Below the pieces are notes generated by a model. That model did not search any database and had not been told where the DNA came from. It worked only from the letters and a program-made list of their open reading frames with translations. Shown one piece after another: positions 25,960-36,467 of a DNA stretch of 64,000 bases. The position numbers were made by a program, and so were the translations under genes. Position 1 is the first letter of the stretch, and every line of letters begins with the position of its first letter. The stretch comes from an uncultured bacterium (GTDB lineage Bacteria; Cyanobacteriota; Vampirovibrionia; Gastranaerophilales; Gastranaerophilaceae), in contig CABQAQ010000008.1 of NCBI GenBank assembly GCA_902462155.1, positions 1 to 64,000 on the forward strand. Direction: 5' to 3'.

Positions 25960-28614
25960 ATGAATCAAAAGAGAGTTTGGCTATTTAAAGAAGGAAATTC
26001 ACAACTAAGAGATCTATTAGGTGGAAAAGGAGCAAATTTAGCAGAAATGACAAATGCAAACTTGCCGGTACCACCGGGATTTACAATAACTACAACTACT
26101 TGTATGGAATATATAAATTCAGGGAATAAAATGCCTCAAAATTTAATGAGCGAAGTTAAATTAGCATTAAAAGAAGTAGAAAATCAGACAGGAAAAGTTT
26201 TTGGAAATAAAGAAAATCCGTTGCTTGTATCTGTAAGATCAGGAGCAAAATTTTCAATGCCAGGGATGATGGAAACTATACTTAATTTAGGTTTAAATGA
26301 CGAGACTTTAGAAGGACTGATAAACCTTACAAGAAATGAAAGATTTGTTTATGATAGCTATAGAAGATTTCTAACGATGTTTGGCTCTGTAGTTTTAGAA
26401 ATAGATAGAGATAAATTTGAAAAAATATTAGACGAAGTAAAAAATAAAGAGAATGTAAAGCAAGATACAGATGTGTCGATCAATGGATTAAAATCATTAA
26501 TACCAAGATATAAAGAATTAATAAAAGAAGAAACAAAAGAAGAATTTCCACAAGATCCCTACAAACAACTTGAATCAGCAATAGAAGCCGTATTTAAATC
26601 TTGGAATATTCCAAGGGCTATTTCTTATAGAAATCATTATAAAATCGATCACCAATTAGGAACAGCAGTAAACGTACAGACAATGGTGTTTGGGAATATG
26701 GGAGAGGATAGTGCGACAGGAGTATCTTTTACTAGGAATCCATCAACAGGAGAGAATAAATTTTATGGAGAATATTTAACAAATGCCCAAGGAGAAGATG
26801 TAGTAGCAGGTATAAGGACTCCAAAACCAATAAGCGATTTAGAATTTGAAATGCCGAATCTATATAGAGAATATGTAAAAATAGCAAAAGATTTAGAAAC
26901 ATACTATAAAGATGTTCAAGATATGGAATTTACAATAGAAAAAGGTAAGTTGTATATACTTCAAACAAGGAATGCAAAACGAACAGCAAAAGCATCTGTC
27001 CGAATAGCAGTAGAAATGGAAGAAGAAGGAATAATAACAAAAAAACGAGCAATAAGTCTAGTTGATCCATATCAATTATATCAATTATTATTACCAAGTT
27101 TTGATAGCAAATCAAAAAAAGAATCAAAGATTATAGCAAAGGGTCTTGCAGCATCACCTGGTGCTGCTGTAGGTAGAATAATTTTTGATACAGATGAGGC
27201 TTGTCAATTAGGAAAACAAGGTGAAAAAGTAATACTTGTAAGAATAGAGACTTGTCCTGATGATATACATGGAATGATTGAATCTCAAGGTGTATTAACA
27301 TTAAGAGGCGGAATGACATCTCATGCAGCAGTAGTTGCGAAAGGTATGGGAAAACCTTGTGTTGCCGGTGCAGAAAATCTTACTATTGATATAAAAAATG
27401 AAATTCTTAAGACTTCGGATGGTAGAATTTATAAAAAGAATGATATCATCTCATTAGATGGATCAACAGGAGAGGTTATGGAAGGTGAAGTAAAAACCGT
27501 CAATCCTGAATTAGATGAGAATTTTAATACTTTATTTAGCTGGGTAGATGACATAAGACTACTTGAAGTAAGAGCAAATGCAGATACTCCAAATGATATA
27601 AAGAATGCTTTAAAACTTGGAGCAAAAGGTGTAGGTCTATGTAGAACAGAACATATGTTTATGGATGTAGATAGATTACCTTGGGTACAGAAGATGATAA
27701 TAGCAAAGACAAAAGAAGAGCGTCAAGAGGCATTAAATAAGCTTTTACCAATGCAATATAATGATTTTTATGAAATGTTTAAAGCTTTAGGAGATCTTCC
27801 AATGACCATTAGGTTGTTAGATCCACCATTACACGAATTTTTACCATCAAAAGATGGTCTTATAGCAAAAGTAGCAACAAAAAAAGCAAAAAATATAGAT
27901 GCAAGTGAGGACGAAAAATTATTACAAATCGTTGAAAATCTTTCAGAATCCAATCCTATGATGGGATTAAGAGGCTGTAGATTAGGACTTATGTACCCTG
28001 AAATAAATGAAATGCAAGTGCGAGCTATTTTTGAAGCTGCTTGTGATCTTAAAAAAGAAGGTATAGATGTAAAACCTGAAATAATGATTCCACTTGTTGG
28101 TCATGTTAATGAAATAAAAGCCGATAGAGAAATACTTGAAAGAGTAGCTCAAGAAGTAATGGAAGAGAAAAAAGTAAAAGTTGATTATAAATTCGGAACA
28201 ATGATAGAATTACCTAGAGCAGCTTTAACAGCAGATGAGATAGCACAATATGCACAATTCTTTTCTTTTGGTACTAATGATTTGACACAGATGACATTTG
28301 GATTTTCTCGTGATGATGCAGAAGGTAAATTTTTGCCAAATTATTTAGAAAAGCAAATATTACCTCAAAATCCTTTTGAAGTGATTGATGAAAATGGTGT
28401 AGGAGCATTAATGAAAATAGCTTTAGATAAAGCATTACCTGTAAATCCTGAATTAAAAAGAGGTATTTGCGGTGAACACGGCGGAGATCCTAATTCTGTA
28501 AAATTTTGTCATAAACTAGGCTTACAGTATGTATCTTGCTCTCCTTTTAGGTTACCTCAAGCAAGGTTAGCTGCTGCTCAAGCTGTTGTTGAACAAGAAG
28601 ATAATATTAATTAA
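25960..28614 (+). CDS. ppdK: Pyruvate, phosphate dikinase
   Basis: 884-residue enzyme interconverting pyruvate + ATP + phosphate and PEP + AMP + pyrophosphate. The order of domains is N-terminal ATP-grasp (LLGGKGANLAEM, then VSVRSGAKFSMPGMM), central phosphohistidine domain (GGMTSHAAVVAKGMGKPCV, histidine near residue 456), and C-terminal TIM barrel with RTEHMF, FGTNDLTQ and the catalytic cysteine in GICGEHGGDP. Full length. ATG at 25960 is chosen because GAGGAGA lies just upstream; the TTG at 25942 overlaps that site. With the pyrophosphatase pump encoded nearby this suggests a pyrophosphate-linked glycolysis. Confidence 0.97.
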   Translation: MNQKRVWLFKEGNSQLRDLLGGKGANLAEMTNANLPVPPGFTITTTTCMEYINSGNKMPQNLMSEVKLALKEVENQTGKVFGNKENPLLVSVRSGAKFSMPGMMETILNLGLNDETLEGLINLTRNERFVYDSYRRFLTMFGSVVLEIDRDKFEKILDEVKNKENVKQDTDVSINGLKSLIPRYKELIKEETKEEFPQDPYKQLESAIEAVFKSWNIPRAISYRNHYKIDHQLGTAVNVQTMVFGNMGEDSATGVSFTRNPSTGENKFYGEYLTNAQGEDVVAGIRTPKPISDLEFEMPNLYREYVKIAKDLETYYKDVQDMEFTIEKGKLYILQTRNAKRTAKASVRIAVEMEEEGIITKKRAISLVDPYQLYQLLLPSFDSKSKKESKIIAKGLAASPGAAVGRIIFDTDEACQLGKQGEKVILVRIETCPDDIHGMIESQGVLTLRGGMTSHAAVVAKGMGKPCVAGAENLTIDIKNEILKTSDGRIYKKNDIISLDGSTGEVMEGEVKTVNPELDENFNTLFSWVDDIRLLEVRANADTPNDIKNALKLGAKGVGLCRTEHMFMDVDRLPWVQKMIIAKTKEERQEALNKLLPMQYNDFYEMFKALGDLPMTIRLLDPPLHEFLPSKDGLIAKVATKKAKNIDASEDEKLLQIVENLSESNPMMGLRGCRLGLMYPEINEMQVRAIFEAACDLKKEGIDVKPEIMIPLVGHVNEIKADREILERVAQEVMEEKKVKVDYKFGTMIELPRAALTADEIAQYAQFFSFGTNDLTQMTFGFSRDDAEGKFLPNYLEKQILPQNPFEVIDENGVGALMKIALDKALPVNPELKRGICGEHGGDPNSVKFCHKLGLQYVSCSPFRLPQARLAAAQAVVEQEDNIN

Positions 28615-28649
28615 TAGTAGAAAAAAGTTATAATAAATTATATATTCAT

Positions 28650-28684
28650 AAAAGCCATAAAAATTATGGCTTTTATCTTTTTTA
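28650..28684 (+). terminator. Terminator of ppdK
   Basis: The stem AAAAGCCATAA / TTATGGCTTTT has a three-base loop and is followed by ATCTTTTTTATT. Confidence 0.85.
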
Positions 28685-28709
28685 TTATAAGTATTACAAA
28701 ATATATAAT

Positions 28710-30359
28710 TTAAACATTATATATTTTTCTTATTAAATATGGCATATCCATTTTATCTGTGAATAATTCAATATAACATAATTTATTTTTTTGCTCAGTA
28801 TTTATTTTTTCTAAAACTTCTATTAATTTGTCTTTTGTTTTTGCTTGGCAAGAATAATAATCTCCTTTAAAAACTTTGGGCAATAACGAATAATTCCAAG
28901 TTGCAATATCATTATAGCTACCGTTTGGATCTTCTGATAAAATTCTTTCAATAGTGTATCCTGAATTATTTAAAATAATAATTATAGGATTGAGATTATA
29001 CCTCATAATAGAGCTTATTTCTTGGCAGGTAAGTTGATGAGAGCCATCTCCTGTTATTAGAATAATTCTTTTTTTGGGGATTATATTTTGTATAGCAATA
29101 CAAGCTCCAAATGTAGCTGCTGTTGCCCATCCTATTGATCCCCATAAAAACTGATTGTTTAATTCCATTTTATCTGCAAATTTTAATATTGCTACACCAA
29201 ATTGTATTATTCCGGTCTCTGCAAAAATTATATCATTTTCTCTTATAAATTCTTGGAGCTTTGAGAAAATAAAATCACACGTAAGATATTTATTCTCTTT
29301 TCCTTCTTCTATTTTTTTATATTCATACTCATATTCTTCTTTTTTTAATACTATATTTCTTTTAGTTATATTTTTTTCTAGTTCATATAAAATATCATTC
29401 ATTAATACATTATCATATTTCTTATTATTAACAATTGTATATATGCCTTGAATATTTATAAAATTATTAGCTTCAAATTTTATATCAAATTTAAACGTAT
29501 TTAAATCATTATATATTGTACCTATTGATATTACGCAATCAGAATTGTTTATTGAATTATATGTTGTTAAATTATCTTTTGATCCAAGGTAGGTACCTAA
29601 ATAATTTTCTTGTGATTCATCTATAATGCCTTTTCCCATAAGAAGATTTGCTACAGGAATATTTATTTTATTTATAAATTTTTTTAAATTATCTACAGCA
29701 AAGAATCTCTTTACCAATACATCTACTAATATGACAGGATTTTTAGAATTTTCTATCAATTTTAAAGCATTTTGTACGGCTTGCTGTAAGTTTTTAGGGT
29801 CACTTTTAATTTCTATATAGGCTTTTTCTTCGTCTATATCTAATAAACAAATATCCATAGGAATTGCAATATACACAGGTCTTTTATACTTTACAAAAAT
29901 ATTTATTACTCTATCAATTTCTTTTTTTGCATTATCTCTATTTAAATAAGCTGTAGTTTCACATACATTTGAATAGGCTTTTTCAAACGCATAGTAATTA
30001 GGATCTATAAAATTATGATGTAAAAGTGTGTTATTTTTAATATCTACTGTACTTGGTGTGCCTACTATTTTTATAACCGGAATATTTTCAGCAAAACTTC
30101 CGGCTATAGCATTTATAGCACTTAATTCACCCACACCATAAGTTGTTACTAATGCACCATAGCCATTTATCCTTGCATATCCGTCTGCTGCATAACCTGC
30201 ATTGAGTTCATTTGTACAACCAATCCAATTTGTTTTTTCATTTAATTCTATTGATCTTACTATATTAAAATTATAATCACCGGGTAAGCCAAAAAAATCA
30301 TTTATTCCTATTTTATTCAGGCTTCTAATTAAATAATCAATTACTTTTATTTTACTCAT
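28710..30359 (-). CDS. Pyruvate/indolepyruvate decarboxylase-like ThDP enzyme
   Basis: 549-residue thiamine-diphosphate enzyme of the PDC/IPDC family, which decarboxylates a 2-oxoacid to an aldehyde. N-terminal FGLPGDYN, catalytic glutamate in CTNELNAGYAADGYAR (Glu51), the family-defining His pair in LLHHNF (residues 114-115), and the C-terminal ThDP/Mg site GDGSHQLTCQEI ending LNNSGYTIE. The HH pair separates it from acetolactate synthases. Whether pyruvate, indolepyruvate or phenylpyruvate is the substrate cannot be decided. Combined with the iron alcohol dehydrogenase at 47629 it could support ethanol formation. Divergent from the U32 gene with a 70-base gap. Confidence 0.87.
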   Translation of the reverse strand: MSKIKVIDYLIRSLNKIGINDFFGLPGDYNFNIVRSIELNEKTNWIGCTNELNAGYAADGYARINGYGALVTTYGVGELSAINAIAGSFAENIPVIKIVGTPSTVDIKNNTLLHHNFIDPNYYAFEKAYSNVCETTAYLNRDNAKKEIDRVINIFVKYKRPVYIAIPMDICLLDIDEEKAYIEIKSDPKNLQQAVQNALKLIENSKNPVILVDVLVKRFFAVDNLKKFINKINIPVANLLMGKGIIDESQENYLGTYLGSKDNLTTYNSINNSDCVISIGTIYNDLNTFKFDIKFEANNFINIQGIYTIVNNKKYDNVLMNDILYELEKNITKRNIVLKKEEYEYEYKKIEEGKENKYLTCDFIFSKLQEFIRENDIIFAETGIIQFGVAILKFADKMELNNQFLWGSIGWATAATFGACIAIQNIIPKKRIILITGDGSHQLTCQEISSIMRYNLNPIIIILNNSGYTIERILSEDPNGSYNDIATWNYSLLPKVFKGDYYSCQAKTKDKLIEVLEKINTEQKNKLCYIELFTDKMDMPYLIRKIYNV

Positions 30360-30429
30360 TTTTATTAAATCCTTAAGAAAATTTTATTATATCTATTAAA
30401 ATTTATTTATATTATGCTAAAATTTTAAA

Positions 30430-32241
30430 ATGAATACAATAGAATTACTATCTCCAGCAAGAGATAAAAAATGCGCAATAAGTGCTATAGATTACGGAGC
30501 CGATGCTGTCTATTTAGCTGCTTATGCTTTTGGAGCAAGGGTTAATAGTCCAAATACTATTGATGATATTCTTCAGGTTGTAAATTATGCTCATAAATTT
30601 AATGTTAAAGTATATGTAACAATTAATACTATTTTGAATGATCAGGAATTAAAAGATGTTAACCAATTAATTAAAGATCTTTATTCTATCAAAGTCGATG
30701 CTATAATTATCCAAGATATGGGAATTTTGGAATTAGATGATCTTCCACCTATAAAGTTTTTTGCGAGTACTCAATGTAATAATGATACTATTGAGAAAAT
30801 TAAATTTTTAGAACAAGCAGGATTTTCAAGAGTCATTTTACCTAGAGAGTTATCTATAAATGAGATTAAAAAGATTAAAGAAAATACAAATATAGAACTA
30901 GAATCTTTTATTCATGGGGCTTTATGTGTATCTTATAGTGGACAGTGTTATTTAAGTTATTCTATTGGTGGAAGAAGTGCAAATCGTGGTAAATGTGCTC
31001 AACCTTGTCGTAAAAAGTATTCTCTTATTGATGATTTTGGAAATATTATTTTTAAAGATAAATATTTACTTAACTTAAAAGATTTTAATGCTTCTAATTA
31101 TATTAAAGACTTAATTAATGCTGGCATTACATCTTTTAAAATTGAAGGTAGATTAAAGGATGAGTATTATATTAAAAATGTTACAGCCTTTTATAGAAAT
31201 TTAATAGATAGCATAATTTCTGAAAAGCAAAGAGGTTCTTTAGGGTTTTCTAAGTTTGATTTCAAACCTGATCTTAATAAGACTTTTAACAGAGGTTATA
31301 CTGACTTTTTCTTAAGCTCTGTAAGGACAAAGAATATTTTTAATATAGATACATCAAAAGCTATTGGTGAAAAAATCGGGAAAGTTATAAAAGTTTCAAA
31401 GGATTATTTTATTTTAGAAGATAATGCTAAAAGTTTAAATAAATCTGATGGAATATGTTTTTTATCTAAAAACGATTTTATTGGAACTAATATTAATGAA
31501 GTAAAGATCAATAGAATATATCCAAATAAAATAGACGGTATATTTAAAGGAGCTATTATTTATAGGAATTTTGATTCTCAATTTAATAAAGAACTTGTAA
31601 AATCTTGTGTAAAAAGAAAAATTCCTGTATTTATTGATGTCATTATAGAAAAAGATATTATTAAATTTAATATAAAAGACAATATTTATTCATTTGAAAT
31701 GAAAGTAGATAATATATATGATAAAGCAAATAATAAGGAAAAAATGATTTCTAATTTAGATTCACAATTAAAAAAATCTTCTGATAGTGAATTTTATGTT
31801 TCTAATCTAAATATACATTATCAAGATTATATTCCATTTATTCCAGTATCTCAGATTAATCAATTTAGACGAGATTTATTTTCTTTATTTTCAGATTTAA
31901 GATTAAAAAATTATAAGCCTGAACAATTATACTTATTAAAAACAAATCATTTATATCCAATTAATAACCTTGATTATAAAACTAATATATATAATAAAAA
32001 ATCTAAAAATTTCTATAATAGACATAACGCAAAAATAACAGAAATGGCTTTTGAATCCGGATTATCTAAAGCAGGAAAGCAAGTTATGATTTCAAAACAT
32101 TGCTTACTTTTCGCTTGTGATAAATGTAGAAAGATAAAATCTAATAATAAAGATCGAGAATATTTTTTACTTGATGAGTATAATAAAAAATATTCTCTGA
32201 AGTTTGATTGCAAAAATTGTAGAATGATGATTTATTACTGA
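30430..32241 (+). CDS. Peptidase U32 family protein (RNA-hydroxylation type)
   Basis: 603 residues. N-terminal TIM-barrel-like U32 domain: ELLSPARDK, YGADAVYLA, FASTQCNN, and the signature ESFIHGALCVSYSGQCYLS with GRSANRGKCAQPCR, whose cysteines match the ligands proposed in the RNA-hydroxylase members TrhP and RlhA. A further C-terminal region has two CxxC pairs (ACDKCRK, DCKNCR), possibly another metal site. Despite the name, characterised members modify tRNA or rRNA with prephenate. No strong ribosome binding site is seen before the ATG. Which RNA is modified is not evident. Confidence 0.82.
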   Translation: MNTIELLSPARDKKCAISAIDYGADAVYLAAYAFGARVNSPNTIDDILQVVNYAHKFNVKVYVTINTILNDQELKDVNQLIKDLYSIKVDAIIIQDMGILELDDLPPIKFFASTQCNNDTIEKIKFLEQAGFSRVILPRELSINEIKKIKENTNIELESFIHGALCVSYSGQCYLSYSIGGRSANRGKCAQPCRKKYSLIDDFGNIIFKDKYLLNLKDFNASNYIKDLINAGITSFKIEGRLKDEYYIKNVTAFYRNLIDSIISEKQRGSLGFSKFDFKPDLNKTFNRGYTDFFLSSVRTKNIFNIDTSKAIGEKIGKVIKVSKDYFILEDNAKSLNKSDGICFLSKNDFIGTNINEVKINRIYPNKIDGIFKGAIIYRNFDSQFNKELVKSCVKRKIPVFIDVIIEKDIIKFNIKDNIYSFEMKVDNIYDKANNKEKMISNLDSQLKKSSDSEFYVSNLNIHYQDYIPFIPVSQINQFRRDLFSLFSDLRLKNYKPEQLYLLKTNHLYPINNLDYKTNIYNKKSKNFYNRHNAKITEMAFESGLSKAGKQVMISKHCLLFACDKCRKIKSNNKDREYFLLDEYNKKYSLKFDCKNCRMMIYY

Positions 32242-32256
32242 TATTTTAAAGATAGT

Positions 32257-35200
32257 TTATCTTCGACTAAACGTTTTGTTTTTAGAGGATTCTATAGTAG
32301 AGTCGTCATTTTGATTTGTCGTGTCAATCTTAGTATAAGGAAGGTATACAACTATTAGATTATGTTCTTTTGCATAATTTATTAGATCGCCATTAAATTC
32401 ATTTTTTTGTTGAACATCTACGTTTGGATCTTTGTGTATATATATTGCCGAAACTCTAGGATTGGCTACTAAAAACTCGTTGTAAGTTTCTTGATGAGTA
32501 TTTTCATCTTGCTGATGTTGAAGAATATCCTCTCGTGAAGGCTTTTCTTCTAATTTTAAAACATTACCAATATTGCTTATATTCTTTTTAAACCCTGTAG
32601 ACGCATTTGTTGAATTAACCTGGCAAATTGTAGAGTCTGTTGATAATATAATTCCATTATAATTTTCAAAGGTAATAGTATTAACTGGTGTAAGATAAGA
32701 CGTACTTAAGACTGCATCTGGTCTTGTTTCGTTAACAATTTGATCTATCCAAGCAAGATTGGCTTCTGTATTAAAACCATGAACTAATAAGTTTAAATCA
32801 TCTAATGACTTTATACTTTCATCAAACCCCATCATTTTAAGGAAAGTTTCTTGCTCTTCAGGTTTTGATTCTGCTAATTTAGTTGTATCAAAAAAATAAA
32901 CTCCATCTTGCTTTGTGCATATCTTTGTTGATATTGCTTTCATCATTGCTTGTTTATCTTTTGGAAAAGACCCTTTTAATTGACTTGCTAAATTAAGTAA
33001 GGGATCTTTTTCATCTGTGGCTATTTCGGAGCTTAAGGTCTCTATACATTCTTGAATATCAACATCTTCGTAACTATCTTTATTTAAAAGATTATTCTGA
33101 AAAATTCCAGGTAGCTCATCAAATAGCTTATCGTCATAGTCATTAGTTTGGTCTAAATACTCTCGTTTTGTCAACTCAGCAGTTAATTTTTTCTCAAAAG
33201 TATTAAGTATATTTTCTATAAAAGCTAAATTTCTTTTGTCCTGGTGAGTCTGTTTTTCTGGAGATTTTTCAGTGATTTCCTCCTTTTTTTCTCTCATTTT
33301 TTCTTTGATTGTTTCTTCAATTGCATTAATACATATTTGAATTTTATCTTCTATAGTACTTGCATCTGGAATGTCGCTTATAGGAAATTTTTCTTTTAAG
33401 TAATTTAAATGCTCTCTAATATTTTTAATTTTCTTCTCAAGGTTTTCATACTTTTGTTGTGCTGATCCTAATAATTTTTCTGTACCTTTCTCATCTTTTC
33501 CAATACCTTTTATATCTGCTTGTGTAAGAATATATGACATTATTTCTAATTTATCTTCTTTTAAATCAAAAGCAATTTCAGTATTTTTTAAAATAGTGTT
33601 GGAATCATTTATCAAGTTGTATTCATCACCCCATTCATGTTTGTCTATTAACTTATAAATTATTGCACGATCTTCTTGAGAAAGATTTAATTTTGTTAAG
33701 ACAGTATCAGCATAAAAAGCTCCAGTTTTTGGATGCTCTTTATCACTTATACCTTCCTTTTTACTTATATCATGTAGTAATGCTGCTGTTAAGAGCAATT
33801 TTTTCTCATTATCATCTAAAGTATTTTTCGGTAACTCTTCAAAACTTTGTAAGACATTTGCAACAACTCTTAATATATGTTGATCTAATGTATATTTATG
33901 TTCTCCATTTTGTTTCTTTTCTATAGTTGTCATAAATTCTGGAAATAGCTTAAGCAGATTTGTCATTTTATCTCTAAATTTTTCTGGAAATTGTGATAAA
34001 TCTATATTTTTTTCTACATCATTTAATTTATTAACAAGTTCTGATAGTTCTTTTGTAGTATGTGCTTGATTTAGCTTATCCGCTTCTGAAACAATACATT
34101 CTTGATTTTCTATTTTTAATCCTATGCTATTTAATAATTTTTTATCATAGCTTTTTAATTGTTCTAATTTTTGATTTTTCTCTTCTTCGGGTATATTTGT
34201 ATTAGAATATTCCTCATATAATTGTAATATTTCATTTTGAGTTTTTATTTCATCAGAAACTATAGGAATTCCCTCAATATGCCCATCATTATTGATACTA
34301 AAAATTCCAAATTTAAAAAGATCATCATCGCTAAATTCTTTTATTTGAGATATTAAATTTTTATGCTCATTTGTAAAGCTTAAATTTATATTCTCTATAT
34401 TATCTTCATTATTTGCGTATATATCTGCTAAAAAAGAAATATTATTAACAAAATTTTCATAAAATGCTTGTTGCTCCGCATCAGCTTGTGGTTCTTCCGG
34501 TAACCTTCCTAAATCTTTGATTAAATCTAGCTTTAATGATTCTAAATCGTATAATAATAATGGTTTAAAAGCATTAATTGTTTTTTGTAAATTATCTACT
34601 TTAGAAGGCAAATTTTCTAGATCTTCTTTACTCCACTTAGATAAATCTTGCATAGTTTTTAATTTGTGCTCAAGTGTCCTTTTTTCTTGAATATATTTTA
34701 TCTTTATTTTTTCTTTTTCGGCTTGAGATTTATTATCGTATTCTTTATTTACTTTTTCTAATGTATCCTGTATATTTTGTATCGCAGTCTCAAAATTTAT
34801 ATCCTTCCTAGCTACATTTTGTTGACTAGCTGTTTCATCTAAATACTTTAATTTGGTATTGTCTGGCATTAAAATTTTTTCTGAACTCATGTCTGGATTA
34901 TAGCTATTATAATGATTTAATCCAACCTGTTTTAGCTGCTTAGGACCTAATTCTTTTATCTTTTCGAATAATCCTTTTTTTTGATCTAATGTTAATTCTG
35001 ATAAATCTTTACAATCTAAAGGGATTTCTAATTTTTTTAAATCATCTAAATAAAATTTTGCAACTGCATTTGTCTTTGCACTAAATTTAAGGTCCTGGGT
35101 TATTTCTATTTCCATTCCTGCTTGGAATGGGGTATCTTGGCTTTTTTTTATTTTCCTTTCCTCTGCCTTAACTTGACTAGGCTCTGGAAATGTTTCTGTT

Positions 35201-35817
35201 TTGAACTTTTCTGGTAAGAAGATACTATGCTCAGTAGTAGATTTTTCTTGACATAAGTTAGCCTGTAATTGAATTTGATGTAATAAACCGCCATATCTAA
35301 ATGACTTAATTTCATCATTAGGACTAGCTTTTTTTATTTCATTATAAAATGAGTCTAAATTTTCAGACCTTAATAATTCTGTTCGAATATTGTCTGATAC
35401 TTGGTCATTAAATAAATTATAAATTGATTTACTAGCATTACAAAATTTTTGATCGTTGTCACCTTTTAAATTATCAGTATCTGATATAAGTTTACTTAAT
35501 AAAGATATTACGGACTTTTTTATACCTTTAAATTGATTTTCTGTAGTTTTTAATAATATTATCTCAGCTGCTGAAGCTATAACGTATTTATCTTCATGAG
35601 TATAAGTATTTAATTTTGATATAATAGATCCTATTTCTTCTGGAGCAAAATCTTTTGATTCTTCAAGAGTTTTAATCTTTTCTTTTATTTGTTCTTCTAA
35701 ATCTTTTGTTTCTTTAGATGTTTTATTTGTTTTTGTATCAGTACAAATTTCTCTAGTTGTCCCTGGTATTTGCACAGTTGAATATCTATTTGTAGTAGGA
35801 AATGAATAATCCGACAT
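32257..35817 (-). CDS. Giant helical protein with an internal HD phosphohydrolase domain
   Basis: 1186 residues with a strong AGGAGG before ATG. Residues 1-620 are hydrophilic, Glu/Lys/Asn-rich and largely helical or coiled coil. Around residues 640-760 lies an HD domain: LDQHILRV, AALLHDISK (His-Asp near 682), EHPKTGAFYA and DKHEWG supply the metal-binding histidines and aspartate. A second coiled-coil stretch follows. The last 190 residues form a distinct alpha/beta-looking module (LNLLVHGFNTEANLAW, PDAVLSTSYL, NPRVSAIYIHKDP, NLIVVYLPYTK) that I cannot assign. No signal peptide or membrane segment. HD domains hydrolyse nucleotides or cyclic dinucleotides; the rest suggests a large cytosolic or injected multi-domain protein. 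The true function is unknown. Confidence 0.7.
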   Translation of the reverse strand: MSDYSFPTTNRYSTVQIPGTTREICTDTKTNKTSKETKDLEEQIKEKIKTLEESKDFAPEEIGSIISKLNTYTHEDKYVIASAAEIILLKTTENQFKGIKKSVISLLSKLISDTDNLKGDNDQKFCNASKSIYNLFNDQVSDNIRTELLRSENLDSFYNEIKKASPNDEIKSFRYGGLLHQIQLQANLCQEKSTTEHSIFLPEKFKTETFPEPSQVKAEERKIKKSQDTPFQAGMEIEITQDLKFSAKTNAVAKFYLDDLKKLEIPLDCKDLSELTLDQKKGLFEKIKELGPKQLKQVGLNHYNSYNPDMSSEKILMPDNTKLKYLDETASQQNVARKDINFETAIQNIQDTLEKVNKEYDNKSQAEKEKIKIKYIQEKRTLEHKLKTMQDLSKWSKEDLENLPSKVDNLQKTINAFKPLLLYDLESLKLDLIKDLGRLPEEPQADAEQQAFYENFVNNISFLADIYANNEDNIENINLSFTNEHKNLISQIKEFSDDDLFKFGIFSINNDGHIEGIPIVSDEIKTQNEILQLYEEYSNTNIPEEEKNQKLEQLKSYDKKLLNSIGLKIENQECIVSEADKLNQAHTTKELSELVNKLNDVEKNIDLSQFPEKFRDKMTNLLKLFPEFMTTIEKKQNGEHKYTLDQHILRVVANVLQSFEELPKNTLDDNEKKLLLTAALLHDISKKEGISDKEHPKTGAFYADTVLTKLNLSQEDRAIIYKLIDKHEWGDEYNLINDSNTILKNTEIAFDLKEDKLEIMSYILTQADIKGIGKDEKGTEKLLGSAQQKYENLEKKIKNIREHLNYLKEKFPISDIPDASTIEDKIQICINAIEETIKEKMREKKEEITEKSPEKQTHQDKRNLAFIENILNTFEKKLTAELTKREYLDQTNDYDDKLFDELPGIFQNNLLNKDSYEDVDIQECIETLSSEIATDEKDPLLNLASQLKGSFPKDKQAMMKAISTKICTKQDGVYFFDTTKLAESKPEEQETFLKMMGFDESIKSLDDLNLLVHGFNTEANLAWIDQIVNETRPDAVLSTSYLTPVNTITFENYNGIILSTDSTICQVNSTNASTGFKKNISNIGNVLKLEEKPSREDILQHQQDENTHQETYNEFLVANPRVSAIYIHKDPNVDVQQKNEFNGDLINYAKEHNLIVVYLPYTKIDTTNQNDDSTIESSKNKTFSRR

Positions 35818-35919
35818 AAAAACTCCTCCTTTTCTATAAAAATTTAAATTATTTAGACGACATTTTTAATATTAATCTTTAAAGAAAAAGTTTTTATATT
35901 AAGATATATTAAGATATTT

Positions 35920-36432
35920 TTAAAATTTTGCTAAGATTTTATTAATTTGACCAATATAAAGAGTATGAAAATCAGATTCAGGATACCATTTTTTTATAAT
36001 AGTTTGGTCTATAAAATTTGATTTATCCCAAGAGGAATGGAATAAAACATCACAAAATAATGACATATTTCCTTCTTCAAAAAAAGGAATATCATTATCT
36101 TCCATTATAGTCAAATTAGCTTGAGATATTTTATCTTGATCACGTCCGGAAGTAGATCCTAAAAATGATAATATTTTTTTATAAGAGTTATCAAAAAAAG
36201 TTAAAGAAAATTTTTTAGAAGAATCTATAAATTCTTTAGTATATCTCTGAGGACGAATTACAATAAAACATACATCTTTACCCCACATAACTCCAAGGCC
36301 GCCCCAAGATGCTGTCATTGTATTTATTTTATTACTTTTATCTTTTGCTGTAATCAACATCCAATCTGTTCCGATTAATTTAAACGGATTTTTGTTGAAA
36401 TTTTCTACTGATATTTCTTTAAATTTATTCAT
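35920..36432 (-). CDS. Flavin reductase domain protein
   Basis: 170 residues with the FMN-binding split-barrel pattern of flavin reductase-like proteins: LITAKDKSNKINTMTASWGG (the strand-turn holding the flavin phosphate) and FIVIRPQRYTKEFI, then FSLTFFD. Such proteins bind FMN and often reduce it with NAD(P)H. ATG at 36432 is preferred; an ATG 12 bases upstream directly abuts the AAAGG. Last gene of the probable tpm-nucleotidyltransferase-lemA cluster, 24 bases after lemA. Confidence 0.8.
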   Translation of the reverse strand: MNKFKEISVENFNKNPFKLIGTDWMLITAKDKSNKINTMTASWGGLGVMWGKDVCFIVIRPQRYTKEFIDSSKKFSLTFFDNSYKKILSFLGSTSGRDQDKISQANLTIMEDNDIPFFEEGNMSLFCDVLFHSSWDKSNFIDQTIIKKWYPESDFHTLYIGQINKILAKF

Positions 36433-36467
36433 TTTTATATACATCCTTTATTATTCTATACTATTTA

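Noticed and set aside
35896..35916. Tandem ATATTAAGAT repeats upstream of the HD-domain gene
   Set aside because: Only two to three copies in AT-rich sequence; no evidence of an operator.
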